45,443 nucleotides of DNA from Comamonadaceae bacterium (GTDB taxonomy: Bacteria; Pseudomonadota; Gammaproteobacteria; Burkholderiales; Rhodocyclaceae): the NCBI GenBank assembly GCA_029255645.1, contig JANLJE010000040.1, positions 1 to 45,443 of the forward strand, written 5' to 3'. Shown here in pieces: positions 8,286 to 15,987 of the stretch (the first letter of the stretch is position 1; the number at the start of each line of letters is the position of its first letter). The notes under the pieces are model-generated. The model had not been told where the DNA came from, did not search any database, and saw only the letters and a program-made list of their open reading frames with translations. A program made the translations under genes and the position numbers.

Positions 8286-8320
8286 AGGCCCAAGTCCAAG
8301 CCAAAGCCAAAGCCCAAGCC
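8286..8320. repeat. short CAAGCC/CAAAGCC repeats after dksA
   Basis: Five or six tandem degenerate copies of CCAAG(C)/CCAAAGC directly before the dksA terminator. One of many short tandem arrays at gene ends in this window. Confidence 0.7.
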
Positions 8321-8345
8321 AAAGGAACCTCCGGGTTCCTTTTGC
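8321..8345 (+). terminator. terminator after dksA
   Basis: Perfect stem AAAGGAACC / GGTTCCTTT with a 4-nt loop and a trailing T run, about 60 nt after the dksA stop. Confidence 0.75.
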
Positions 8346-8362
8346 TTTGGGGGTATCTGGGG

Positions 8363-8392
8363 GAAAAACCACGGGCACCCGAAGGTGCCCGT
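8363..8392 (-). terminator. terminator after pnp
   Basis: Perfect stem ACGGGCACC / GGTGCCCGT (8371-8392) with a CGAA loop. On the minus strand it is followed by GGTTTTTCCC. It lies 24 nt past the pnp stop. Confidence 0.7.
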
Positions 8393-8416
8393 CATCATTG
8401 CGGCAGGGAGTGCGGC

Positions 8417-10546
8417 TTACTGCTGGGCGGGCGCTTCGGCAGGTGCAACGCCTGCGCCTTCCTCGGCAGCCACGGCCTTCATGGACAGCTTGACGCGGCC
8501 CCGGTCGTCGGTTTCCAGCACCTTGACGCGTACCAGCTGACCTTCCTTGAGATAGTCGGTCACGGCATTGACACGCTCCTGGGCGATCTGGGAAATATGC
8601 AGCAGACCATCCTTGCCCGGCAGGATGCTGACGATGGCGCCGAAGTCGAGGATCTTCAGCACGGTACCTTCGTAGACCTTGCCGATTTCCACTTCTGCGG
8701 TAATGGCATCGATACGGGCACGAGCCGCCGCAGCCGCCTCCGCGCTGGTGGCGGCGATGGTGATGGTGCCATCATCCTTGATGTCGATGGTGGTGCCGGT
8801 CTCTTCGGTCAGCGCACGGATCACGGCGCCGCCCTTGCCGATCACGTCGCGGATCTTCTCGGGATTGATCTTGAAGGTATACAGACGCGGAGCATAGGCA
8901 GACATTTCTTCCCGGTGGCCGGTCACCGAACCTTCCATGATGCCAAGGATGTGCATCCGGGCTTCATTGGCCTGGGCCAGGGCGATGGCCATGATTTCCT
9001 TGGTGATGCCCTGAATCTTGATGTCCATCTGCAGGGCGGAAATGCCCGCACGGGTACCGGCCACCTTGAAGTCCATGTCGCCCAGGTGATCTTCGTCACC
9101 CAGGATGTCGGTCAGCACGGCGAAACGGTTGCCTTCCTTGATCAGGCCCATGGCGATGCCGGCCACATGAGACTTGAGGGGCACGCCGGCATCCATCAGG
9201 GCCAGGGAGCCGCCGCAGACGGAAGCCATGGAAGAGGAACCGTTGGACTCGGTGATTTCGGAAACCACGCGCATGGAGTAGGAAAAATCTTCGGGCTTGG
9301 GCAGCACGGCCAGCAGGGCGCGCTTGGCCAGGCGACCGTGACCGATTTCCCGGCGCTTGGGGGAGCCGACACGACCGCATTCGCCCGTGGCAAAAGGCGG
9401 CATGTTGTAATGCAGCATGAAGCGTTCGCGGTATTCGCCGCCCAGGGCGTCGATGATCTGCTCATCCCGGTTGGTGCCCAGGGTGGCCACGACCATGGCC
9501 TGGGTTTCGCCGCGAGTGAACAAGGCGGAGCCGTGGGTACGAGGCAGCACCCCGGAGCGCAGGGTGATGGGGCGCACGGTGCGGGTGTCACGACCGTCGA
9601 TGCGGGGAGCGCCGGAGAGAATGCGGCCGCGCACGATGGAGGCTTCCAGGGCGAAGAAATAATCGGCCACGACACTTTCGTCAGCGGCATTTTCACCTTC
9701 GCACAGGGCGGCGATCACTTCCGCCTTGATGTCCTTGACCTGCTGGCTGCGGGTCTGCTTCACGGTGATGTTGTAGGCTTCTTCCAGACGGGCCTTGGCC
9801 AGGGTTTCAATACGGGCGACCAGGGCTTCATCCTTGGCCGGAGCCTGCCAATCCCACTCGGGCTTGCCGCCCTCTTCCACCAGTTCATTGATGGCGTTGA
9901 TGGCGGCCTGCATCTGTTCGTGGCCGAACACCACGGCGCCCAGCATCACGTCCTCGGACAGTTCCTGAGCTTCGGATTCCACCATCAGCACGGCGGATTC
10001 GGTACCGGCGACCACCAGGTCGAGCTGGCTCTCCTTGAGCTGGGTGGCAGTGGGGGACAGCACATACTGGCCATCGATGTAGGCCACGCGGGCGGCACCG
10101 ATGGGACCCATGAAGGGCACGCCGGAGATGGCCAGGGCGGCGGAAGCGCCGATCATGGCGGGAATGTCGGGATCGATCTCCGGGTCCAGGGAGAGCACGG
10201 TGGCCACGATCTGGACTTCATTGTAGAAACCTTCGGGGAACAGCGGGCGGATGGGGCGGTCGATCAGGCGGCAGGTCAGGATTTCCTTTTCGGAGGGGCG
10301 GCCTTCGCGCTTGAAGAAGCCACCGGGAATGCGGCCGGCTGCATAGAATTTTTCCTGATAATCGACGGTCAGGGGGAAGAAATCCTGGCCGGGTTTGGCG
10401 GTCTTGGCCGCCACCACGGTGACCAGCACCACGGTATCGCCCATGCTCACGACGACGGCGCCAGAAGCCTGGCGGGCAATTTCGCCGGTCTCCAGGGTGA
10501 CTTGCTGCTCACCGTAGGCGAAGGTTTTTTTCACGATATTAAACAT
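8417..10546 (-). CDS. pnp: polyribonucleotide nucleotidyltransferase (PNPase)
   Basis: 3'-to-5' phosphorolytic exoribonuclease and degradosome component that degrades mRNA and adds heteropolymeric tails. The 709 residues show two RNase PH-like domains (from residue 1 and from about 310), a KH domain ([20 protein letters not shown] near 560) and a C-terminal S1 domain ([21 protein letters not shown] near 625). The ATG at 10546 follows AAAGGA at good spacing; an upstream in-frame ATG adds ten unrelated residues. It follows rpsO on the same strand, the conserved rpsO-pnp order. Confidence 0.97.
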   Translation of the reverse strand: MFNIVKKTFAYGEQQVTLETGEIARQASGAVVVSMGDTVVLVTVVAAKTAKPGQDFFPLTVDYQEKFYAAGRIPGGFFKREGRPSEKEILTCRLIDRPIRPLFPEGFYNEVQIVATVLSLDPEIDPDIPAMIGASAALAISGVPFMGPIGAARVAYIDGQYVLSPTATQLKESQLDLVVAGTESAVLMVESEAQELSEDVMLGAVVFGHEQMQAAINAINELVEEGGKPEWDWQAPAKDEALVARIETLAKARLEEAYNITVKQTRSQQVKDIKAEVIAALCEGENAADESVVADYFFALEASIVRGRILSGAPRIDGRDTRTVRPITLRSGVLPRTHGSALFTRGETQAMVVATLGTNRDEQIIDALGGEYRERFMLHYNMPPFATGECGRVGSPKRREIGHGRLAKRALLAVLPKPEDFSYSMRVVSEITESNGSSSMASVCGGSLALMDAGVPLKSHVAGIAMGLIKEGNRFAVLTDILGDEDHLGDMDFKVAGTRAGISALQMDIKIQGITKEIMAIALAQANEARMHILGIMEGSVTGHREEMSAYAPRLYTFKINPEKIRDVIGKGGAVIRALTEETGTTIDIKDDGTITIAATSAEAAAAARARIDAITAEVEIGKVYEGTVLKILDFGAIVSILPGKDGLLHISQIAQERVNAVTDYLKEGQLVRVKVLETDDRGRVKLSMKAVAAEEGAGVAPAEAPAQQ

Positions 10547-10623
10547 AGTTTCCTTTCTACTTTCTCGACTCGACATTTCAATATTTGCGCGCCTGATTCT
10601 AACTCAGCCACTAACTCAGCCAG

Positions 10624-10664
10624 CAAACAAAAAGAGCGGACTACCCGGTGGCAGACCGCTCTTT
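10624..10664 (-). terminator. rpsO-pnp intercistronic hairpin
   Basis: Stem AAAGAGCGG (10631-10639) / CCGCTCTTT (10656-10664). On the minus strand it lies 35 nt after the rpsO stop, with a T-rich tail. Like the hairpin between rpsO and pnp in enterobacteria, it probably partly terminates or processes the transcript; that role is by analogy. Confidence 0.65.
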
Positions 10665-10699
10665 GCAACAGACAGGGCCGCTACCGGCCCGGAATGTCA

Positions 10700-10969
10700 T
10701 TACTTGCGCAGACCCAGACGTTCGATCAGGGTACGGTAGGCATTCACATTCTTGCCCTTCAGGTAATCCAGCAGCTTGCGACGCTGGCTCACCATGCGCA
10801 GCAGGCCGCGACGGGAGTGGTGATCCTTCTTGTGTTCCTTGAAGTGGCCGGTCAGGTCATTGATGCGGGCGGTCAGCAGTGCGATTTGCACTTCGGAAGA
10901 ACCGGTATCGCCCTGGGCGCGCTGGAAATCGGCAACAACTTGTGCCTTTTGTTCGGTGGTGAATGCCAT
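10700..10969 (-). CDS. rpsO: 30S ribosomal protein S15
   Basis: Primary 16S rRNA-binding protein of the small-subunit platform. The 89 residues are the standard length, with the family motifs [19 protein letters not shown] and [21 protein letters not shown]. The start has a purine-rich GAGAGAG ahead of it. First gene of rpsO-pnp; the promoter should lie in 10970-11090. Confidence 0.98.
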   Translation of the reverse strand: MAFTTEQKAQVVADFQRAQGDTGSSEVQIALLTARINDLTGHFKEHKKDHHSRRGLLRMVSQRRKLLDYLKGKNVNAYRTLIERLGLRK

Positions 10970-11090
10970 TCAAACTCTCTCTTCATGAAAACAGCAACGC
11001 CCCAGTTTGATAGAGCCGATGCCGGATTGAAAAATTTCCCCGGCAAGCGCCAAGGGAAGCGGGCGATTATAGCAACAAGCAGTGCTGCGC

Positions 11091-11323
11091 TCAAGCCACC
11101 ACCATGTTTCTCAGCCGTGCCCGCATACTCCCGCGCACCAGCCGGTCCACCGTGGTACCGACCCGAAGTTTTTCCGCGCCCCCGACCCCGATCCCGATGG
11201 CGATCAGGATGTCATCCTCCGCGCGCGAGGCAAACGCGGCCAGGAAGGTGCCCGACAACACCGCGCCGATCTTGACGCCGATCTTGACGCCGACTTGACG
11301 CCTACAGGCAGTTCATTGCCCAT
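11091..11323 (-). pseudogene. small ORF with frameshift in a tandem repeat
   Basis: On the minus strand an ATG at 11323 starts MGNELPVGVK, then the frame is lost. From the repeat onward a second frame reads VGVKIGVKIG, AVLSGTFLAAFASRAEDD and on to LRNMVVA before TGA at 11091. The join is a 12-nt repeat (GGCGTCAAGATC, twice) whose first copy is 11 nt, missing one A. Restoring that A gives one 77-residue protein with a hydrophobic middle. I recognise no family. It could be a broken gene, a phase-variable one, or chance coding potential. Confidence 0.35.
11269..11304. repeat. 12-nt tandem repeat, one copy 1 nt short
   Basis: Three copies of a 12-nt unit (plus strand GATCTTGACGCC); the copy nearest 11300 reads GACTTGACGCC and lacks one base. 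The loss changes reading frame on either strand. Confidence 0.75.
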
Positions 11324-11352
11324 GCCGTTCGACCTTTTGCTATCCTCGCAAC

Positions 11353-11613
11353 ATGTTTGAAAAAACCGCCCTCGCTACCGCCAAGACGCTCTACGGGCTG
11401 ACCCTCGGCAGCGCTGCCGCGTGGCTTGCCTGGGTGTGCTTTGCAAATTTGCCGTTCTGGGTGGCGCTATTCCTCTTCCCCTTCGCACTCACCCTGGCGG
11501 CGATGGCCGGCGCACCCCTGGCGGCCGGCGCTTCCTTCATCGGCGGATTGCTGATGGCCGGTGTGGTATGCATCGGCCGTAAAGCGACGGCATCATCTCG
11601 TTCCGGCGCTTGA
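11353..11613 (+). CDS. small membrane protein, unknown
   Basis: 86 residues beginning MFEKTALATAKTLYGL. Two or three hydrophobic segments (about 15-30, 33-50, 57-73), with charged residues only near the ends. No recognised family; a holin-like or general small membrane protein is possible. The last dozen residues (after CIGRK) are polar and overlap an antisense phage remnant, so the original C terminus may have been replaced at a junction near 11580. No strong ribosome-binding site is visible, which lowers confidence. Confidence 0.45.
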   Translation: MFEKTALATAKTLYGLTLGSAAAWLAWVCFANLPFWVALFLFPFALTLAAMAGAPLAAGASFIGGLLMAGVVCIGRKATASSRSGA

Positions 11614-11827
11614 CCTTGCGCTCGGCCGCCCCGATCCAGAGCCAGTAGTCCTCCATAACGAGGCCGTCGATCTCCGACGGCTGGATGCGCAGGACCGTGA
11701 GCAGCACTTCATCGAGCGGCCGCAGCGCTTCCTCAGTTGTCCTCCCTGCTGCGAAAGGAGTCCTGCAGCGCCTTCGAGTCGGCCAGGTCAAGCGGGTCGA
11801 TGTCTTCCAGCATCAGGCCGGTGATCT
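11537..11827 (-). pseudogene. phage tail-assembly gene remnants
   Basis: Two overlapping minus-strand pieces. The first, 11827 to 11733, reads ITGLMLEDIDPLDLADSK then ALQDSFRSREDN before a stop, resembling the C terminus of Mu gp41-like tail assembly proteins; upstream it ends at a stop codon, so its N-terminal part is missing. The second, in another frame below 11760, contains VLRIQPSEIDGLVMEDYW and LWIGAAERKVKRRNE, like the small tail protein often encoded next. Neither has a good start. I read this as the scar of a deleted prophage; family assignment is from motif memory only. Confidence 0.45.
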
Positions 11828-11881
11828 AAAGCAAACAGTTTCAACCCCCGCCTGCCGTTGCCAGGGGCGGGGGGCTAAGCC

Positions 11882-12046
11882 ATGAGCCAACTGATGCTGC
11901 GCGAAGAAGGCGAACACGCCCTGTACGAAGCCGAAAAGGCCCTGGCCTTTGCCGAAGGGCTGGCGGTGATGCTGGGCGACACTCAACTCTCGATTGCCGC
12001 CGACGAGCTGGCGGCCTTCCTCGTTAGTGCAACATCTCTTCTGTAA
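11882..12046 (+). CDS. short helical ORF, possibly truncated gene
   Basis: 54 residues: an ATG after a G-rich site, then MSQLMLREEGEHALYEAEK and a helical, acidic middle (ALAFAEGLAVMLGDTQLS) ending in LAAFLVSATSLL. It looks like genuine protein sequence, but the last residues fall in an AT-richer stretch (12026-12060) that differs from the surroundings, so the gene may have been cut by an insertion there. No family recognised. Confidence 0.4.
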   Translation: MSQLMLREEGEHALYEAEKALAFAEGLAVMLGDTQLSIAADELAAFLVSATSLL

Positions 12047-12066
12047 ATTTGTAGTCTGCTGGTTTT

Positions 12067-12135
12067 GCGATGCTTTGGCGGTCGCAGCGATGAGGGCGCG
12101 TAGCGCCCGAAGAGCGGAGGACGGCAAAGCATCGC
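12067..12135. repeat. nested inverted repeat
   Basis: Outer arms GCGATGCTTTG (12067-12077) and CAAAGCATCGC (12125-12135) are an 11-bp perfect inverted repeat. Inside is a second perfect hairpin, GGGCGC / GCGCCC around GTA (12094-12108). The whole 69-nt unit can fold as a long stem with an inner hairpin. It may be a mobile-element end, a REP-like unit or a structured RNA; no family is identified. Confidence 0.6.
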
Positions 12136-12148
12136 GGCGCGACCCCGG

Positions 12149-12288
12149 CAGCCAAACAGCGCCCGCTCCGCCAGCCCCAGCGCGGCCACGGCAAAGCGCG
12201 CCGGCGCATCTTTCGCGCCCCGGAAGAATTCATCAAAGACCGGCGACCCCAGCCCGGCGCGGATGGTTTGATCGGCATTCATCCTGGC
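12149..12288 (-). pseudogene. unidentified gene fragment
   Basis: A minus-strand frame reads MNADQTIRAGLGSPVFDEF then FRGAKDAPARFAVAALGLAE with protein-like composition before running into the nested repeat. It begins just after the transposase remnant loses its frame. I recognise no family. Confidence 0.3.
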
Positions 12289-12289
12289 A

Positions 12290-12540
12290 TTATCCGCCGC
12301 CGTCCCACCAGGTCGGCCTTGGCCGCACCCGCCACCAGTCGTCGCTGACCTGGGCACCGCCCTGCTTGCCGTACAAAGGCTTGACGGGGGTGTCGATGGC
12401 CAGGATCCACGGGGGGTTCAAGGCCGCCTGCACGCTGCCCAGCCATTGGGGCACGAGCCAGGCCTGGCTTTGCGCTTGGCTCATGCGGGCCAGGGCGCGG
12501 CGCAGCGCGTCTTCGCGGATTAGCGGTTCATTGCGGATAC
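12290..12540 (-). pseudogene. transposase fragment
   Basis: The minus-strand frame reads NEPLIREDALRRALARM, then WILAIDTPVKPLYGKQGGAQ, and then drifts into unrelated residues (WWRVRPRPTWWDGG). The block resembles the first catalytic-aspartate region (DTTVKPLYGHQEG-like) of a DDE transposase. There is no start, no second or third catalytic block and no terminal repeats, so it is a dead remnant. It ends 11 nt from the leader-distal repeat of the CRISPR array. Confidence 0.6.
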
Positions 12541-12551
12541 TCCTCTTCGTC

Positions 12552-13239
12552 GTTTCAATCCACGCCCCCGTTGCTGGGGGGCGAATGGCGGGTAGAGTTC
12601 GATATTGAGGCGGCAGAGTGGTTTCAATCCACGCCCCCCGTTGCTGGGGGGCGAATGCGTTAGAAAGTACCTGTCCGGTTCGCAGCCGTCTGTGGTTTCA
12701 ATCCACGCCCCCCGTTGCTGGGGGGCGAATGAGCCCATCATCGGCGTGCGCAGGCGCGGCCGTGATGTTTCAATCCACGCCCCCCGTTGCTGGGGGGCGA
12801 ATGGCAGGGGATTTGCTTGTCTCACCAGGGCTGGGATCTGTTTCAATCCACGCCCCCCGTTGCTGGGGGGCGAATGATGGGCCCGGTCGAATGCACACTC
12901 TCTCCGGATGACGTTTCAATCCACGCCCCCCGTTGCTGGGGGGCGAATGGATGAGTGATGCTCACCTTTACTTGATGACGAAACTGGTTTCAATCCACGC
13001 CCCCCGTTGCTGGGGGGCGAATGCCTTGCCTTCGCGGCAGGCGAATGAATCCGGGATGTTTCAATCCACGCCCCCCGTTGCTGGGGGGCGAATGTTTTGT
13101 CGCCATCCTGCCCAACAAGGCGTCTGCCCAGTTTCAATCCACGCCCCCCGTTGCTGGGGGGCGAATGGTTCCGGTGCCATCCGGCTCAATGCTCACCACG
13201 TCGTTTCAATCCACGCCCCCCGTTGCTGGGGGGCGAATG
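12552..13239 (-). CRISPR. type I-C CRISPR array, 10 repeats, 9 spacers
   Basis: Ten repeats begin at 12552, 12621, 12695, 12767, 12840, 12913, 12987, 13058, 13131 and 13203. Each is 37 nt: on the plus strand GTTTCAATCCA, then an 8-bp stem CGCCCCCC / GGGGGGCG around GTTGCT, then AATG. The first (12552) is 36 nt, missing one C of the stem. Spacers are 33-37 nt and all different. On the minus strand repeats end in GGATTGAAAC, the usual I-C handle, so transcription runs from cas2 toward 12552 and the odd repeat is the oldest, leader-distal one. Repeat type agrees with the cas genes. Confidence 0.97.
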
Positions 13240-13420
13240 TCTTCCTTTCTAACCTCCGGAAGGCAAAGCGCAATCGGGTTGCGTTGCGCGAACCTCGTGT
13301 TTTTGCGCAGCGGGTATCTTACATCAATCCGGAATCCTGGAATTACCGTCGACAAATCAATGTGTTGCCGACTGCGCGAAGCTGCCGGGTGAAAGTTGCG
13401 TACTTGGGGTTCGCGGGCCA
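13240..13420 (-). promoter_or_regulatory. CRISPR leader
   Basis: 181 bp without an ORF between the cas2 stop and the first repeat on the minus strand, the place where leader promoter and integration signals must lie. It includes AT-richer stretches near 13310-13360. I could not assign a convincing -35/-10 pair. Confidence 0.65.
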
Positions 13421-13711
13421 TCACAGCACGAGGGGGGCATCGAAGTCGGTGGCGCGAAAACAGCCGTATTCTTTTACTTCGTAGCCGCGCAATTCGGCAA
13501 TGCGGTAAAAGCGCAGGTTGTCTTCCTTGGGGTCGATTTCGGCGACCAGATCACGTTCGAGCGCTTCAAACTGCATCCGGTCGATCTGGCATTCGAAGAC
13601 CGATTTTTGCACCCGCTGGCCGATGCCTTCGCACAGTTTGGCGACGCGGCGCAGGCGGCGCCGGCCTGCGCGGGTTTCGGTGTTGACGTCGTAGCAGACG
13701 ATGACCAGCAT
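13421..13711 (-). CDS. cas2: CRISPR-associated endonuclease Cas2
   Basis: Dimeric partner of Cas1 in the spacer-integration complex. 96 residues, typical of I-C Cas2, with the ferredoxin-like fold start [19 protein letters not shown] (conserved Asp near 8), [12 protein letters not shown] in the middle and [15 protein letters not shown] near the end. The ATG overlaps the cas1 stop by one base (TGATG). It is the last cas gene before the leader. Confidence 0.96.
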   Translation of the reverse strand: MLVIVCYDVNTETRAGRRRLRRVAKLCEGIGQRVQKSVFECQIDRMQFEALERDLVAEIDPKEDNLRFYRIAELRGYEVKEYGCFRATDFDAPLVL

Positions 13712-14739
13712 CAGCGCACCAGATAGGGCAGGTATGCGTCGGTGTCGCCGCGCAGGGTACGCGCCAGCAAGCGGGCCTGGACATGCGGCAGCAGGCCGAA
13801 GGGCAGGCTTTCGGCCAACAGGGGGTGCGAGGTCACTTCCTGCTTGCGCTCCTGATAGGCCACCAGCACGGCCTTGCGGGCATCGCCTTCGAGCAGGACC
13901 GCCCCGCCTTCACGCTCGACGAAATCATCGGCCCCGAGCTGACCACGATTGATCAGCGATAGCGCCAGGCGGTCGGCATAGAAACGGAATTCCTCCATCA
14001 GGTCGAGGGCGAGCGCCGCCCGCCCCGGACGCAGGGCATGCAGGAAACCGACTTGCGGATCGAGCCCGGCGGCTTCGATGGCCGAGCGGCAATCATTCAT
14101 CAAGAGCGCATAGAGGAAGGAAAGCAAGGCATTGACCCGGTCGCGGGGCGGTCGCCGGCTGCGCCCCTCCATGCGGAAAACGGCGCGGGCGGCGGGGCGG
14201 ATGAGATGGTTGAGGGCGGCAAAATACTGGCGCGCCGCCTCGCCCTCGATGCCGCGCAGGGTGTCGAGATCCGCCGCCGCCGGCAGGGCGCGCAAGGCAG
14301 CCGCGAGATCAGCGGCGCCCCGCGCCAAAATCGCGGCATCTTCGTTCGCCTTGCTCTCCCGCGCGCCGCGCAGCAGCACCTGGCGGCAGTTTCTCACCTT
14401 GCCGGCAATGGCGTTGCGTGCCTGGCGAACGCTAAAGGCGGGATCTTCCGCCGCCCGATACTGTGCCCGCCGGAGCAGGACGTTGCCCGAAACCGGGCCT
14501 TCCAACCGGGCCTTGAAGCGTCCGTTGGCATCGAGCAGGATGAGCGCCACCCCCTCTTCCGCCAGGCGATGCATCAATGGCAGCGAAACCGTGACGTGCC
14601 CGAAGCAGACCACGGCGCCCAGGTGATGCAAGGGTACCCTTAGCCGGGTTTCGTGTTCGATCTCGAGACGCACGGTGTTGTTGTCGAGGTGCACATAACT
14701 TTCCGGCGTCGTCACATACAAGGTGTTGAGCAGTTGCAT
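13711..14739 (-). CDS. cas1: CRISPR-associated endonuclease Cas1 (type I-C)
   Basis: Integrase that joins new spacers at the leader-repeat junction. 342 residues, the normal I-C length. Catalytic features are visible: the metal-binding glutamate in [19 protein letters not shown], and the histidine and aspartate in [21 protein letters not shown]. The N-terminal beta domain begins [19 protein letters not shown]. The ATG at 14739 follows GGAGGA. A longer open frame upstream (to 15234) overlaps cas4 and is not coding. One nucleotide separates it from the cas4 stop, so it is tightly coupled to cas4 and cas2. Confidence 0.97.
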   Translation of the reverse strand: MQLLNTLYVTTPESYVHLDNNTVRLEIEHETRLRVPLHHLGAVVCFGHVTVSLPLMHRLAEEGVALILLDANGRFKARLEGPVSGNVLLRRAQYRAAEDPAFSVRQARNAIAGKVRNCRQVLLRGARESKANEDAAILARGAADLAAALRALPAAADLDTLRGIEGEAARQYFAALNHLIRPAARAVFRMEGRSRRPPRDRVNALLSFLYALLMNDCRSAIEAAGLDPQVGFLHALRPGRAALALDLMEEFRFYADRLALSLINRGQLGADDFVEREGGAVLLEGDARKAVLVAYQERKQEVTSHPLLAESLPFGLLPHVQARLLARTLRGDTDAYLPYLVR

Positions 14740-14740
14740 A

Positions 14741-15382
14741 TCAGTCCTCCGGCTCGAACAGATGGGCGAGCGCGGCCGCGCGCGCCGGGTTGTCGCGCAC
14801 CACCGCACCGGGTTGGCACAGGTCATGCAGCGAACAGGCGCGGCAATGCTCGTCGGCCCGGGGCGGCGGCGTGATGCCGCGGGCCAGCAGATCGCGCACC
14901 CCGGCCAGGGCGGCCAGGGTTTTGGCTCGCAAACCGGCGTCGATCGCAACCTTGCGCCGCCGGCGTGAGCTGGCGTAATACAAGGCGCCTTCCGGCACCG
15001 GCTTGTCGAACATTTCTTCCAGGCAGAGCGCCTGCGCCGCCAGTTGTACGTCGTCGCAGGCGGCAATGTCGACCCGTTTGTGCCGGGCGCCGTGCTTGTA
15101 CTCCACCGGGTAAGGGGTGCCATCGGGCAGGAATTCCACCACATCGGCCTTGCCCACAAGCCCGAGCCGGTCGCTAAAGAGCGGCAAGGCGCGCTCGATG
15201 CGTAAGCCATCGCGTAGCTCGAAACCCGGGTCATCCACCCGCTTGTGCAGGGCCTGGCCGCGCTGGGTGAACAGGTTGTCCTCGAACACCTGCTCGATGT
15301 GGATCAAGGCGCACTGGCGCGGGCAGTAGGCCCAATGCTGGAGGGCGGAAAGGGGAATGGGTTCAAAAGGTTCGTCGCTCAT
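14741..15382 (-). CDS. cas4: CRISPR-associated exonuclease Cas4
   Basis: RecB-like nuclease that trims prespacers and helps select PAM-proper spacers with Cas1-Cas2. 213 residues. The iron-sulfur cysteines are one near the N terminus (YCPRQCALIH) and a C-terminal cluster (CRACSLHDLCQ). The nuclease core has GKADVVEF and PVEYKHG. The ATG at 15382 (MSDEPFEPIPL) has a G-rich site; the frame stays open to 15499, but that part overlaps the antitoxin gene. Unlike standard I-C loci, it is separated from cas7 by an antisense toxin-antitoxin pair, so cas4-cas1-cas2 needs its own promoter in 15383-15454 or read-through. Confidence 0.95.
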   Translation of the reverse strand: MSDEPFEPIPLSALQHWAYCPRQCALIHIEQVFEDNLFTQRGQALHKRVDDPGFELRDGLRIERALPLFSDRLGLVGKADVVEFLPDGTPYPVEYKHGARHKRVDIAACDDVQLAAQALCLEEMFDKPVPEGALYYASSRRRRKVAIDAGLRAKTLAALAGVRDLLARGITPPPRADEHCRACSLHDLCQPGAVVRDNPARAAALAHLFEPED

Positions 15383-15393
15383 CGCGCCCCCTC

Positions 15394-15408
15394 GCCAATG
15401 GCTTTGGC
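15394..15408. promoter_or_regulatory. inverted repeat between cas4 and antitoxin
   Basis: GCCAA (15394-15398) and TTGGC (15404-15408) form a 15-bp inverted repeat in the 72-bp gap between divergent cas4 and antitoxin genes. It is a candidate operator for the TA complex. No strong sigma-70 boxes are obvious on either strand. Confidence 0.35.
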
Positions 15409-15454
15409 AACTTCCTTGCGGTAGCATTGCCCAAGAATCGAAGGAGGCCGCACC

Positions 15455-15697
15455 ATGACCAACTCTCCCCTTGAAGACATCGAAGCCGCCGCGCTGCAAC
15501 TGGCGAGCAGCGACCGCGCTAAATTGGCCGAACGCCTGCTGATCAGCCTGGAAGAAGACGACGAAATCCTCGCCTCCTGGGTCGAAGAAGCCGAACGGCG
15601 GGGCGAAGCGTACGAGCGCGGGGAAACTGAGGCCATCGACTTCGATGAGGCGATTGCCCAGGCGCGGGCGCGGATCACCAATCGCCGGGTGGCATGA
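15455..15697 (+). CDS. addiction-module antitoxin component
   Basis: 80 residues, acidic, from ATG with AAGGAGG seven nt upstream. The N-terminal helix LEDIEAAALQLASSDRAKL and following LAERLLISLEEDD match the small 'putative addiction module component' antitoxins paired with RelE/ParE toxins. The C-terminal arm (AIAQARARITNRRVA) probably binds the toxin. It overlaps the toxin ATG by 4 nt. The pair is transcribed against all surrounding cas genes. Family members usually repress their own promoter, which here would face the cas4 promoter. Confidence 0.85.
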   Translation: MTNSPLEDIEAAALQLASSDRAKLAERLLISLEEDDEILASWVEEAERRGEAYERGETEAIDFDEAIAQARARITNRRVA

Positions 15698-15987
15698 AAG
15701 CGATATTCCTCAAGGCGGCCCAGGCCGAGTTGAACACCGCTATCGATTACTACACCGACCACGCGAGCGAACGAGTTGCCGAAGCCTTCCTGCAGGATGT
15801 GCTGCACACACGCCAGCGGCTGATCGACCACCCGGAACTCGGTAAATTTGTCTCCAAACGCCTGCGTGCCCTGGCTCTCAAGCATTTTCCCTATTTCCTG
15901 ATTTACCGTTTTTCCGGCGACACCATCAGCATCCCTGCCGTCGCCCACCAACGCCGCCGGCCTGGGTATTGGGGCGGGCGGCGCTGA
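15694..15987 (+). CDS. RelE/ParE-family toxin
   Basis: 97 residues starting MKAIFLKAAQAELNTAIDYY. The order of features matches RelE/ParE toxins: helical hairpin AEAFLQDVLHTRQRLIDHPE, then a beta sheet with ALKHFPYFLIYRF and a final AVAHQRRRPGYWGGR. The family includes gyrase poisons (ParE) and ribosome-dependent mRNases (RelE); the sequence does not tell me which. It is coupled to the antitoxin (ATGA overlap), and its stop is 6 nt from the convergent cas7 stop, leaving no room for a terminator between them. Confidence 0.88.
   Translation: MKAIFLKAAQAELNTAIDYYTDHASERVAEAFLQDVLHTRQRLIDHPELGKFVSKRLRALALKHFPYFLIYRFSGDTISIPAVAHQRRRPGYWGGRR

Noticed and set aside
8267-11275. 1002-codon plus-strand open frame
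   Set aside because: Entirely antisense to pnp and rpsO; His/Gly-rich mirror composition typical of the opposite strand of GC-rich genes.
11733-11830. Programmed -1 frameshift between two phage tail-assembly genes
   Set aside because: The second frame is +1 relative to the first and no slippery heptamer is seen at the junction.
13240-13420. Named promoter boxes in the CRISPR leader
   Set aside because: Candidate TAAGAT and TTGTCG hexamers lack partners at acceptable spacing.
12520-13484. Several open frames with repeated PRPPLLGGE or APQQRGAWIE blocks
   Set aside because: They are translations of the CRISPR repeats; the array is not coding.
15383-15499. Longer cas4 start
   Set aside because: Would overlap the antitoxin gene; the ATG at 15382 has a ribosome-binding site and begins where Cas4 proteins begin.
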